Assembly: GCA_030848705.1 (NCBI GenBank) | Contig: CM061236.1 | Location: 55,819,481 to 55,883,480, forward strand | DNA from: Heracleum sosnowskyi | Lineage: Eukaryota > Streptophyta > Magnoliopsida > Apiales > Apiaceae | Reading direction: 5' to 3' | DNA: 64,000 nt | Shown here: in pieces, positions 45,201 to 56,168 of the stretch | Position numbering within the stretch: the first letter of the stretch is position 1 | How the letters are laid out: the number at the start of each line of letters is the position of its first letter | Translations under genes and position numbers: made by a program | Notes under the pieces: model-generated | Seen by the model: only the letters and a program-made list of their open reading frames with translations | What the model was told of the DNA's origin: nothing | The model's database searches: none

Positions 45201-45731
45201 ACAATAATCAGGTAAGGGACTGAATTTGGTATTTGGTCGTTTGACACCAGGGGGAAAACCAGAAACTAATTAAAAATAATAAGAAAATCAGAGTCCCATT
45301 TTAACAAATTTCTAGATAGCCAACAAAGTTTCACATATGTGCAAAACTACAAATCATAAAAATTAAAAAACATAATTACTCATAAAAATTTAATAACAAA
45401 ATTATAAAAATAATAATAATAGACCATAAAAACTAAATACCACTAAAAATATATAACATACACAAAATAAAATAAATTATAAAACAACACACACGTAATG
45501 CACAAGTAACAAGTTAGCACACATAAACATATGATGGTGCTGAAATGAGAACTAAAATGAGAACTATAAGAACCAAAGCATGTTGCTAAATTTCTATACA
45601 AAACTCACCAAACTTTCATATATCATTCTAAATCTTAGTGATTTGTTGCTTTCGTCCTCACAGTTCTCATTTTAACTTAGTTCTCGCTTGAGGATGACCA
45701 TGTATATATATGAGAGAGAGAGAGAGAGTTA

Positions 45732-45783
<52 letters not shown>

Positions 45784-48700
45784 TACTCCAATAGAAACCC
45801 CTCTTAGACTAGAAACTAGAAACTAAATATTTTTTTTTTAAATTACGTCGTAATATATCACATATGGTATGCAAATTGATCGTTGAGAGATGGAGAAAAA
45901 TACAGTGAAGTCAGATTTCAAAAAAATCTTACCGATTGACGGGAAAAATCAAATTAGAAACGGAGGGGATTAGGTGGGATTGTGTATGGGAGAGTGTATT
46001 TTAATTGTGTGTGGTGCCTCTAGGAGGCCATTAGATTAGATTGATCTAAGGGCTTAGATTAGTTTCTAGTTTCTATTTTAATTTTAGTTTCTATTTGATC
46101 ACTAGCCTATATATATATATATATAATATGCATGCCACCATGTTTAAAGAATGAAGAAACATCTTGGTGACTTGTATCTAGCGAGTGTCTAATTGCTTCA
46201 TTCTTAAAAAAAGCAATGACCCAAACTTTAACTGATATATCACAAAACAAAATCTAAGCATTCAAGAACCTCTAGGACTATTTCGAATACACATAAACAT
46301 AATACTAAGTGGCAAATACAACAGAGATAAAGCAGCTTTACAAATTTCCTTCTTGTTTCTTAATGGTTTGAAATTTTCAAAAATGATATACCAGGGATTT
46401 TATCAAGCCTCAACACAATTTCAAAATTTGAATCATCACCAGCTACATAACCGAAGAAACTGCACATGCTCTTTCTCAAACAGTATTTACGGTATTGTAC
46501 GAAAACCCACGAGTCTATAATTAACATTTCTACTAATTAGTTAGAAGAACGTTTTGCTGAATCGAAAAGGCATGGCCATGACAGTGCGCAAAGTATATGT
46601 TAAACTGACAAGCTATGCTAGCGAGGACAGAAACAGCAAAACACATAAAACAAAACACTACTGTAAATTCACTAAACCTGTGGTGCTGCTTCAAAAACAC
46701 GGAATTTCTTATTAAGATTCTCATCGAGCTCAAGAATGGCAGCTACATTACCACATCTGCAACACATTTAAGCATGAATAAGGAAATTAATTCTTAGATA
46801 ACTTTGAAGAAAAAATTGGATTAGTTGCTAATGTTACCTATAGCAGTAATTTGGAGCTGACCAGACTGTAACGATCTGGTTATTGAACATCCACTTATAC
46901 CCTTCCATAACCAATTGATGGGCACGGCATATGTAGTCAATGTTATTAGAGCGATTAAAAGCATTAACAACACTGCCACCAAAGAGAAAACCAGCACCAC
47001 GAGGACTCAAACCCCAACCCTCCACAGTGTCTTCTGGATCAGACCATAGTAGCTCGCACATGGCACCATCATGGGGCACTTCTTGCTTCCTGAAGATAGT
47101 GCGTATCTGTCATGCAGGTGCAGCTTATGTCAATAATATGCATTTTAAGACAATAAAAAAAGAGTATGGGGGCTGGGCTCTCAAACCTGGTCTAATGTGG
47201 AAATAGAAGGAGATAGGCCTCCGTGAACGGAAAATATCTTGTTTTCAATTAAAGCTGAAAGACTGGGTAGACAAACAGTACTTTAATTGTTATAGTTTCA
47301 CAAAGAGCTTAACAATATTAACATGAACTGAGGTCGTGTTTCCAGTAGCTTGACAGAAAATTGTGCGCATATCTGCTGTATCTGCCTTGTTTACACAAAT
47401 ATGTATGCAACTGTTGACAAAATGAAAAATGCAATGAAGATAATAGGTGATAATGCAAAAATATTGTACTACATTAATTAAGTTAAACATTGCCCACACA
47501 AATTGATCTGTATGTTAAAGCATCAATCCTAGAAGCTACGTCCCAGTTTTTTGTGATGCTTTAAAGCAGAAGTCAGCACATAAAGAGATTTTTTTTTTCC
47601 ATTTTTCATAAAATAAAATAAGGATATTACTAGTTTAATTTATATTCTTGACAAATAAAAAATGAAACAAAATGTGCACATAGACTTGTAAATACTAATA
47701 GTTTATGTGTATCCGTAGTCTATATTTTATTTCATGACGCAAGACTCATGCTAATCTTTATTAAGAGTAGTCAGACCTTAAATAATCAAATACATCTGTG
47801 CAATATCTCCAAACATTTGCAGAGCCATACTTCCTGAGGCACTCATCATAGAATCCATATACCTGGCAAAGAGAACATTATAAATTCAAGAATGAAGATG
47901 TATGCCTATAACATTTATAGTAGAGACTGAACCTGAGTGATTTGCCGGCTCTCGTGATTTCCCCTAATAAGTGTTATTCGATCCGGATATCTGACCTGAT
48001 TTGAACAGAAACCTTTTGTTGGAAGTTGGAGCAGACATAACAAGGGCATATTTGAAGAAAAAGTTACAAAAGCATGCAACTTGGGGAACTCCTTGTTGCA
48101 AATTTTTGCACATGCTAAACATGTAGAATCTGTGTACTTTCAAGTAAAGACATCGACCCATGACTTGGACTCTCCACAAAAACTTTTAAGTAATACTTTA
48201 CTTTCTTCTAAATATTGATTGCATCCTCCAACACACATTAAATATGGTTTACTCGTTTACTAGTGATAGCATGTCATAATTCAGAAACAAAATTTGACTG
48301 ATTTCTCTGCTATTGTACTTTGTTCTTTCTTTCATAATTACCAATATGTAGTACACATATGTCACGAGACCTAGAATAACTAGTGCCGCGTGGGAAAAAA
48401 TTAGCGAGGGAAATGAATGCTACCATTTATGCAAGTCACTATTATACAAGAACAAAAGTTTGGATTCCTGATTCTCAAAGATCGCCTCATCTTTTGTGGG
48501 TCTTGACTTTTAATAATCTATTCACCTGCTACTTTTGCACATAAAATACAATATATATTGTTATAGTGAAAGTTTTGAACTATCTTCTTACGTTGTGCAC
48601 AACCCAATTATTTTCTTAGTTTTGCTATTTATTCTATAAAAGCATTTATCTTTGTATAGGTGGTTGGAAAGTTAAGGAGGTTCACATGGGACAATAGCAC

Positions 48701-50017
48701 TAAAAGGCAGTACTTGAAAATTTGTCAAGATAGTCTATAAATTAGAACAGTAAAACGAAGCGAAGGAGAAAGAATCACAATATCAGATAATTTCTACATT
48801 AAAAAATTGATATATACCTTGAGGGCAAGCAGAAGCAGAAATGTCTCCACTGAATAAAACCCTCTGTCAACAAAATCTCCCAGAAATAAGTAATTGGTCT
48901 TTGGGCAATCACCTCCAACTTTAAAAAGCTCTTTCAAGTCATAAAATTGCCCATGAATGTCACCACAGATCTATTGGGGGGGGGGGGGGGGGGGGGGGTT
49001 GAGAAAAGCGAAAAGTTACAAGAGGCAAATCAATGTTCAAAAGTGTAGTATGTCAATTTTGGTAGTAGTTAAGAAAGATTGTACGCATAATGTAATTTCT
49101 AAACAAACTTTCATGATGGTACCAGAAAAAATGGGTGAACTCATTCCTGGATTACTTTAGGGCAAGTCCAGTGCTAAATGAAAAATAGCTATAGCCATTG
49201 CTATAGCCTATAAGAGCAAGTTCAATGCAATGATATACTTGTTTGCATTGTTATATTGGATTTAAATGCAAAAGTTCACCACTCAATTGCAAACTTTGAA
49301 TGCAAATATGCATAGTTGGTTCCAAATTTGAAAAAATAAATGACAGTGGAAATATTTTGAGTTGGTTGAGTATGATTAGCAGTTTAATTGTTTGGCCAAA
49401 GAGGGCATTCAATATTAAGAAAACAAAACCCTAACATAAATAGCCCATGAATGTCACCGCAGATCTGGGGGAGGGGGGCTAAAATAAAAGAAAAAAGGTA
49501 CAAGAGGCATATCAATGTCTCAAAAAAGGAGTACATCAATTTTGTTAGTAATTTCGAAAAAATGTCCGCATAATGTAATTGCTTTAAATACTTTGACGAA
49601 GAAACGAGTGAACTCATAACTGGATACCTTAGAGCAAGTCCAATGCTAAATGCAAAAATAGCTATAGCCATTGCTGTATGAGCAAGTCCAATGCAATGCT
49701 ATACTTGGTTGCATTGCCATATTGGAACAAAATGCAAAATTTACCAGTCTAAAGCAATTGTATACTTGAATCAAATATGCATAGTTGATTCCAAATTCGC
49801 AAAGATTCAATATGACAGTGGGAAAATTTTGAGTTCGAGTATGTTTAGCAGTTTAAAATGACTGTAATAAATTGGGCAAAGGGGGCATTCAATATTTATT
49901 AAAAACACAAAACCCTAAAAGATAATACAGAACAGTAGTAGTCCAATAAGTAAATTAAAGAAGAGAACAGAGCCCTAGGCTAGGCGAGCTCTATAATTAA
50001 ATTTTTATGAAAATAGA

Positions 50018-50073
<56 letters not shown>

Positions 50074-50237
50074 GGGGGCATTACAGTGACAGGGGCATCG
50101 ACCCTTTGAACATTGCTTTCTTCAACAAGAATTTCCATGGCTTTGAGACAAAGCGACTTGACCTCTGACTCACTAAGAGCCTCGCACTTCTTGAGATGCT
50201 CTATTTGCCTGTCTAGGTCTGACCACGACGACGACAT
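42248..50237 (-). CDS. PPX: Serine/threonine protein phosphatase PP4 catalytic subunit (PPX type), 309 residues
   Basis: Eight exons on the minus strand: 50237-50085, 48970-48818, 47995-47933, 47862-47777, 47262-47187, 47106-46838, 46756-46678, 42298-42248. The total is 930 nt, phases agree, and all introns are GT-AG. A metallophosphatase that removes phosphate from Ser/Thr using two metal ions. Motifs: GDIHG at residues 54-58, GDFVDRG 82-88, GNHE 114-117, HGG at 165-167, AHQLVMEGY, SAPNYCYRCGN. The C-terminus DYFL is the conserved carboxymethylated tail. LDRQIEHLKKCEALSESEV and VRYPDRITLIRG favour PP4/PPX over PP2A or PP6; the Arabidopsis proteins have 305 residues. FSVHGGLSP replaces the usual FCVHGGLSP. 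The tail exon is 4.4 kb from exon 7. Confidence 0.94.
42768..43031. mobile_element. MITE with about 65-bp terminal inverted repeats
   Basis: 264 bp. The left end ATGAGTAAAGTGCACTTTG and the next 45 bases are repeated inverted at the right end with only a few mismatches; both contain TCAAGACACCACTTGCAAT. The flanking 5 bp are AATAA on both sides (42763-42767 and 43032-43036). No coding capacity. The superfamily is uncertain: the long TIRs suggest Mutator-like, but a 9-bp TSD is not seen. Confidence 0.8.
43490..43815. mobile_element. Probable MITE rich in TGCAAA/TGCATT words
   Basis: Starts near ACAAATCCAATGCTAGATGCAAAATG and ends near GCATTGCTCTTATAATTTC; the ends are roughly inverted (CAATGCTAGATGCAA against TTGACATTGCATTG). 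Similar GCAAGTCCAATGCTAAATGC phrases recur at 49165 and 49630 in intron 1. Boundaries are approximate. Confidence 0.45.
44416..44586. mobile_element. Stowaway-type MITE (Tc1/mariner)
   Basis: Begins CTCCCTCCTCCGTCCC and ends GGGACGGTTGGAG, the hallmark Stowaway terminal inverted repeats, flanked by TA on each side. 171 bp; TTTCTTTAC near the left end is mirrored by GTAAAGAAA near the right. Non-coding. Confidence 0.85.
45712..45780. repeat. AG and TA microsatellites
   Basis: (GA)n at about 45712-45729 followed by GTTATGTGTGTG and (TA)n from about 45740 to 45778. Confidence 0.9.
45780..46112. mobile_element. Foldback element in TA-repeat target
   Basis: The left end contains TTAGACTAGAAACTAGAAAC and the right end, inverted, the same AGAAACTAGAAACTAATC words. 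The inner part is non-repetitive. It is flanked on both sides by TATATATA runs, so a TA-type target is likely. Boundaries are approximate; no coding sequence. Confidence 0.5.
48949..49925. repeat. 494-bp tandem duplication in PP4 intron 1 including start of exon 2
   Basis: Copy 1 is 48949-49442, copy 2 is 49443 to about 49925. Both begin GCCCATGAATGTCACC(A/G)CAGATCT, then a G-rich tract, ACAAGAGGCA, CGCATAATGTAATT, GCAAGTCCA(A/G)TGCTAAATG, and GGGCATTCAATATT...AAAACCCTAA. Divergence is substantial, so the event is not recent. Copy 2 duplicates the acceptor and the first 20 or so bases of exon 2. Confidence 0.85.
48976..48999. repeat. Poly-G tract (poly-C on the transcribed strand) at exon 2 acceptor
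   Basis: An almost pure run of about 24 G on the + strand. On the transcript it is a poly-C tract 4 bases upstream of the CAATAG acceptor, so it serves as an extreme polypyrimidine tract. The duplicate copy has only a GGGGGAGGGGGG equivalent. Confidence 0.85.
50020..50071. repeat. (GA)n microsatellite next to exon 1 donor of the PP4 gene
   Basis: About 26 AG units just downstream, on the transcript, of the exon 1 donor (CT-rich on the minus strand). A second CT repeat lies in the 5' UTR at about 50264-50285. Confidence 0.9.
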
Positions 50238-50484
50238 TGTGTTTCAGCCAGACCTCTGAATTCTCCTCTCTCTCTCTCTCTCTCTGTACTGTATGCAAGT
50301 TAATTAATTATTGTAATTAGAGTCAATGGAGGAGACTCCCGTAGTCCCGTTGGTACCCGAGTAACCCGACTAGTAAATTTTTCGTTTGCATACAGCTTAT
50401 AATATGTGCAATGCTATTAATTTTTTAAATTTATAATTATATTAATTTATTAAAAATAATTCATTCATTATTATTCAATTGAAA
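50238..50484 (-). promoter_or_regulatory. PP4 gene 5' leader and upstream region
   Basis: Minus-strand upstream sequence: a CT/GA-rich 5' leader (50255-50285) and AT-rich DNA. No obvious TATA box at a fixed distance, as expected for a housekeeping gene. Upstream, a Helitron ends at 50485, only about 250 bp from the start codon. Confidence 0.4.
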
Positions 50485-52320
50485 CTAGTTTACTAAGTCG
50501 CGCTTCGCAGCGGCTTTATAATAATATCTCTAAATTTTCTCAAAAAATATTCTACAAAATACGTTTTAAAATAAAATAATATTTCTAATATAAAATTAAG
50601 TTTTGTTTTGAAGACAATTATTATATAGGGTCCACCATACTCCTTGTATAAATTTGTATCAACCATCTCGGCCAACTTTTCCCACAAAGTTATGGTACTG
50701 GTGGTGGAGCTGTTTAAGAAACAAATTAGAACAAATTAAATAAGTAAAACAAATAAATTGGGGTAACCAAAAAAGTAATATAAAATTACAAGAACAATAA
50801 AAAAAATTAACAATTATATTAAAATTAATATAATGCATAACTTACTAATTTGTGACAATTTTGAGATCTCTTTTTTTCCAACCGTCTTTGACAACTTCAA
50901 TGCCACCCAAGTAGGTCAAGCAGCCCACAACATCTAAATCAACATAGAAAAAATAATATTATAACATGATAGTTTGAATTCTAACTTATATAATAGTATT
51001 ACTTATATATTGCTCTAATATATTACTGCATCAAAAACCTGAGAGTATGTTGATGTCCTTATCATCCAAGTATAGTTGATGTCGTTCAAAGCATCCAACA
51101 TGGTGTAGACCATAGTTGTATTGATTGTAAATATGGTTGTAAAAATTTAAAGTTATGTAAAAAAGTTTCGGTGTAGATTTTTTGTTATGAATGACCTTTA
51201 ATTTATAGGTGTTTGTAAGGTGAATAACATGGAAATCCATTATGTTTAAAAGTCAAGAAGTATTATAAAAGAAAAGTTCTATTAAGTTTTAAAATAATAA
51301 AAGAAAGTTCTATCAAGTTTAAAAATAATAAAAGAAAGTTTTATCAAGTTTGAAAATAATAAAAGAAAGCTCTATCAAGATTGAAAATAATAAAAGAGAA
51401 AATTGCAATTATTAGCATAAGATCCTGAAAATTCGAAAATAATAAGGAAGTTGTAATTTTCTAAATCAAAGAAAGTTCTATCAAGTTTGAAAATAATAAA
51501 AGAAAGTTTTATCAAGATTGAAAATAATAAAAAAGAAAATTGCAATTATTAACATAAGAGCCTGCAAATTCGAAAATAATAAGAAAGTTGTAATTTTCTA
51601 AATCAAAGAAAGTTCTATCAAGTCCTACAAATTCGAAAATAATAAGGAAGTTGTAATTTTCTAAATCAAAGAAAGTTCTATCAAGTTTAAAAATAATAAA
51701 AGAAAGTTCTATCAAGCCTACAAATTCGAAAATAATAAGGAAGTTGTAATTTTCTAAATCAAAGAAAGTTTTATCAAGTTTGAAAATAATAAAAGAAAGT
51801 TCTATCAAGCCTACAAATTCGAAAATAATAAGGAAGTTGTAATTTTCTAAATCAAATAAATGTTCTAAATCAAAGAAAGTTCTATCAAGTCCTACAAATT
51901 CGAAAATAATAAGGAAGTTGTAATTTTCTAAAACAAAGAAAGTTCTATCAAGTTTGAAAATAATAAAAGAAAGTTCTATCAAGCCTACAAATTCGAAAAT
52001 AATAAGGAAGTTGTAATTTTCTAAATCAAAGAAAGTTATATCAAGTCCTACAAATTCGAAAATAATAAGGAAGTTGTAATTTTCTAAATCAAAGAAAGTT
52101 CTATAAAGTTTAAAAATAATAAAAGAAAGTTCTTTCAAGTTTGAAAATAATAAAAGTGTAATTTTCAATTTCCTTCCTACAAAATTGAAAATAATAAAGG
52201 AAGTTGTAATTATTAAAATTAAAAATTGAGAAAAATTGAGAAAATTAGAAAAATAGAACGGAGCGATTCTAGAGGCGCCACCTCATCGCCTCCGTCTTCT
52301 CCTTTATATAAGTATATTGA
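50485..52320 (-). mobile_element. Non-autonomous Helitron
   Basis: On the minus strand it begins A|TCAATATACTTATATAAAGG, a typical plant Helitron 5' end. It ends with a short hairpin (CGCT-GCGA-AGCG) about 12 bases before the terminal CTAG, followed by T. It inserts between A and T with no TSD, as expected. 1836 bp, no Rep/helicase coding region. It hosts the tandem array at 51260-52200. Confidence 0.65.
51260..52200. repeat. Complex tandem array (GAAAGTTCTATCAAG / AATTCGAAAATAATAAGGAAG)
   Basis: Two alternating modules: AAAGAAAGTTCTATCAAGTTTGAAAATAAT-type and CCTACAAATTCGAAAATAATAAGGAAGTTGTAATTTTCTAAATC-type (lengths about 35 and 45-50 bp), in variable order, at least seven copies of the second. 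A 218-codon minus-strand frame with repeated FDLENYNFLIIFEFVGL is a by-product of unit length and AT bias, not a gene. Confidence 0.85.
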
Positions 52321-54105
52321 TTACTCAGAATCCGATTAATTAGAAAAAAAAATTACGAATTTTTATATTGATAATTCTATTCAACTTAAAAAATTTACTT
52401 ATATTTGGTTTATATTAATAAAATTCACTTTTTAGTATTTTAATATAATTTTAATAACAATCAAATACACTTTTTAATAATACATATAACGATGCTTATT
52501 TACCTGTTTCAAAATCAACGGTCCCCTTATTAGTTTGACGGCACAAGGATCAAAATTTTGGATAAAATCTCGTGCAAAGCACAACTCTTTTTTTAATATC
52601 TATAATTGTATTAATTTGTATTTTTTTAAATATTTTTATGTTATTAATTTTTAGACTTTATTTATTGATTTTAGACGCCAATTAACTAAATTAACTATTT
52701 GTGTTATATCTTGAGTTCTAAAAATTAGATTTGAACGTTTTACGGTACACACGAAACTCATAAAATAATTTTTAATTTAATTTCCAATAAAAAAATACCA
52801 TACGGCACCCACGAAACTCATAAAATAATTTTTAATTTAATTTCCAATAAAAAAATACCATGAAACTAAAGAGAGAAAAAGTGACGAATTTTTACATTAA
52901 GAATTCTTATTGAACTTGGGAAATTTTTATATATTTGGTTTAGATTATAACAAAATACTCTTTTTAGTATGTGAATGTAGTTGTATTAACAACCAACTAC
53001 ACTTTTTAATATTACATCAACGATTTTCATATATCTATTTTAAGATCTAACAAAATAATCTTTAATTTAATGACGGTTTAACAAAAAAATTTACAATTAA
53101 AACTACACTAGAACTAAAAATAGAAGAAAGTGGCAAACTTTTACATTGAGAATTCTATTCGATTTAGGAAATTTTCATGTATTTGGTTTAAATTATCAAG
53201 ATACATTTTTTTAGTATTTTTAATATAATTTAACTAGCAATCAAATACACTTTTTCATATTCAATGCAACGATTCTCATCTATCTATTTTAAAATGTAAC
53301 GATCCTTATTATTTTGATATGTAAAAGGAATTGAATATCAGTATTAATGGAACTGGTTTTTTTTATTAAATTATAATTACTTTTAATTATATACTACTAG
53401 CTTATAGCCCGTGCAATGCACAGATATTTTTTTTAAATATTTTTTATCATATTAATTCACAATTTTATTAGTATTCTTATTCTTTTTAAAATTTTAATTT
53501 TATTAATATTTATAATTCTAAAATATAATTTTTTTAATATATATTGTTGGCGAATTTTATTAACGGTTCTAATCTATTTATTTTAAGATCCAAAGATACT
53601 TACTTTTTTGTAGCATTATCGTCCCTTAAAGACCAAAACTCTGGACTTTCTTTTTTAATATATTTAGAGATAAAAATATTAATTTTTATATTTGATAAAT
53701 CGTTGATGAAGTTCGAACACCTCAAGATTATCATCTATTTATTTGAAAGTTGAACTATTCTTATTTTGTTATGCTATTGTACCGTGACGGCCAAAATTAT
53801 GTATAAAATATACTCTCTCTGTCCCAACAAATTGTCAACATTCTACTTTTTAAGATATCTCATCCAATTATTAACATTTCATTAAATGATATATTTTTCT
53901 TCATTAATTTTAGCAAGTTCCACCAACTTACCCACTTTTTCTTCCCTTTTCTTAATTTTTTTTCCCACGCCCAAATGTTAATTTCTTAAGATATAATTTA
54001 TTCGATCGATATTTGACAAATAACATTATTTACAGAAATACTTGCACATACAATAATCATTGCTTTCACAAAATTGTTGTATTAATTCTTCGTGATCATA
54101 CTTTT
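52321..54105. mobile_element. Diverged Helitron relatives and AT-rich DNA
   Basis: Three hallmarks of a Helitron 3' end on the minus strand are seen at 53397-53425: CTAG followed by T, preceded by the hairpin GTGCA-T-TGCAC. A related, weaker version lies near 52560-52590 (CTCGTGCAAAGCAC). Long stretches such as TTTTTAGACTTTATTTATTGATTT are shared with 56800-56830. A partial Stowaway-like end (TACTCTCTCTGTCCCAAC) lies at 53812. No genes. Confidence 0.45.
52741..52860. repeat. 60-bp unit duplicated in tandem
   Basis: Two adjacent 60-bp copies starting TACGG(T/C)AC(A/C)C, differing at only two bases. A recent local duplication within otherwise diverged AT-rich DNA. Confidence 0.9.
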
Positions 54106-54570
54106 TGTTACGCCATAATTTCGGTTGCCTCTATTATCTCCTAATTTTCCAATATTGAATCTAATAATAATTATTGCTTAACCACTAAGTAATATCCTTT
54201 CTCTGAAACGAGGAAACAATCAATCTAAATCAATCAATTACTAAAAAATATCTCCAAACGATTCTTTCAAATCAGGAAAGAATCACAACGCTAATATAAC
54301 TCTAAAAAGATAAAATCAACTTATCTCAACATATCCCTTAACAATCACATGGATTAAAAATATTATCATATCACAGAACTGCGTTGGCTTGATCCCTATA
54401 TATAAACAGGGTACGCAGGCATCTTGGAATAGGATCCGACACATCTAACAAGTCGAGACACCTTTCAAGTCCAGCCCAAAACACCCAAAAATCCCAAATC
54501 CCCCTATTATTACAAATTCGTTATTCCAGCAATCCCCGAAATTTGTTATCACCAAATTCCTCCGTTAACA
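54106..54570 (+). repeat. 5' LTR of the non-autonomous element
   Basis: 465 bp. CCCTATATATAAACAGGG, near 54393, serves as a TATA region. It differs from the 3' LTR at only about a dozen positions by eye. Confidence 0.88.
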
Positions 54571-55204
54571 ATTGGCGCTAGAAGGAGGGGATAATTTTTG
54601 ATTGTGGAGGACAATCAATCTATAAAATACGCATGGGGGTTATTATGGATCTGGAGCGGCTTTAATTGAGGAGCAGAACGGTGGAGGCGTTCGTTCGTGG
54701 TTCTATTCAAAATAAAGATAAGTTTTCTTATGATTTTGTCCGTACAAATAAGCTATCTTATAAAATTCGTAGTAAATTTATTACATGTTAGATTTTGATG
54801 ATTTTTTATGATCCGGAAAGCTTTTGTGATTTCCTACAACTTTAGTTATTGGTGTTTTATGAGATTATGTTTCGATCTATTCTCGAAATCACAAAACATA
54901 ATCAGATCCCGTTTTTCAGTATTGAGAAGTTAATCAGCAGAAGTTTTATTTGATTCCCGATTCGTTATAAGTCCGTTTCTGACGAGCCATATATCATCGG
55001 AAAGATCTTTTCGTTTCCTACAACTTTCATGTTTTGTGTTTTCCAAGAAAATATCGTTTACAGGGTCAAAAAGGTAGAAAACAGATCTGGACAGAATCTG
55101 AATCACGGAGATGTTAAAGAATTGTGATGCAATATTCGTAGCACATGATTTGATTACTTCACTAGCTCGTGCATGGAAAAAAATAAGTGTGTAAGGTCCT
55201 TATC

Positions 55205-55660
55205 TGATAAGGGTAATGTTTTCGAAAGCTCTCTTTTCCAAGGAGGATAATATTTTTGAAGACCCTATTTCGAGTAGGATAATATTTTTTGAAGATCCTA
55301 TTTCGAGTAGGATAATATTTTTGAAGACCCTATTTCGAGTAGGATAATATTTTTGAAGACCCTCTTCCAAGAAGGATAATATTTTTGAAGACCCTCTTTC
55401 GAAGAGGAAATTATTTTTGAAGACCCTCTATTGAAGATGTTAATATTTTTGAAGGCCCTTCTTTAAGGTATTGCTTGGAAATTATTTTTGAAGGCCCTTA
55501 TTTAAGGTGTTGCTTGGGAATTATTTTTGAAGGCCCTTCTTTAAGGTGTTGCTTGGAAATTATTTTTTAAGGCCTTCTTTATGAAGGTGTTGCTTGGAAT
55601 TATTTTGAAGGCCCTTCTTTGTGGAAGGTGTTGCTTGGAGTACCTTGGTAAACCCGTACT
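55205..55660. repeat. Tandem repeats inside the non-autonomous element, block 1
   Basis: First about six units of GGATAATATTTTTGAAGACCCT(C)TTTCGA(G)(T)A (35-38 bp), then about five units of GAAATTATTTTTGAAGGCCCTTCTTTAAGGTGTTGCTTG (43-48 bp). The two unit types share ATTTTTGAAG and so have a common origin. Confidence 0.85.
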
Positions 55661-55694
55661 TCCGGGGTGCTTATCTGTACTTCCGGAAAGCTCA

Positions 55695-55895
55695 CCAAGA
55701 AGAGAGTTCTACCTCTTAAGAAGGTGAGGTTACTCTTCCCTTTTCTTAAACTCTACTTTGCATAGAGTGTATAAGAAGACGAGGTTACTCTTCTCTTTTC
55801 TTAAACTCTGTTTTGCATAGAGTGTATAAGAAGGCGAGGTTACTCTTCCCTTTTCTTAAACTCTGCTTTGCATGAGTGTATAAAAAGGCGAGGTA
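55695..55895. repeat. Tandem repeats inside the non-autonomous element, block 2
   Basis: About three and a half units, 60-63 bp, of AAGGCGAGGTTACTCTTCCC...TTAAACTCTGCTTTGCATAGAGTG, the last truncated. Confidence 0.85.
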
Positions 55896-56168
55896 ATTAT
55901 CTTATTCTCATTCTCCTACACTTACAAAGTTACTCGTACATATGTTCTTCTCACATCTCGCATGTTGTCTCTCTCGCAAGTACAGACATATTACGGGCAC
56001 ATCATGTTGTCTCTCTCGATTTTACAGGCATATTACGGGTAATTATCTTCTTCATATTATCTGTTAATCTTCTACTCCTAGTTGTTTCATTGACTCAGGA
56101 AATTCGGAAGATGAAAGCACACTTAGTTCTCCAGTCCATCAAGCTGCACTGAAGAACTGGGGGGTAGT

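Larger units (their letters stand above)
42299..46677 (-). other. PP4 gene intron 7, 4.4 kb, filled with transposon sequence
   Basis: From donor GT after APQ (46677) to acceptor TGCAG before ESRGAP (42299). It contains a long-TIR MITE (42768-43031), a MITE-like A/T-rich stretch with TGCAAATATGCATA words (43490-43810), a Stowaway-type MITE (44416-44586), microsatellites and a foldback element (45780-46112). All other introns of this gene except intron 1 and the 0.8-kb intron 2 are below 0.6 kb. Confidence 0.85.

Noticed and set aside
51512..52168. 218-codon minus-strand frame with repeated FDLENYNFLIIFEFVGL
   Set aside because: It runs exactly along an AT-rich tandem array. The repeat and absence of stops explain it; there is no start context, codon bias or homolog.
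53812..53900. Second Stowaway MITE
   Set aside because: Only one end (CTCTCTCTGTCCCAAC) is recognisable; I could not find the matching inverted end nearby, so it is only mentioned as partial.
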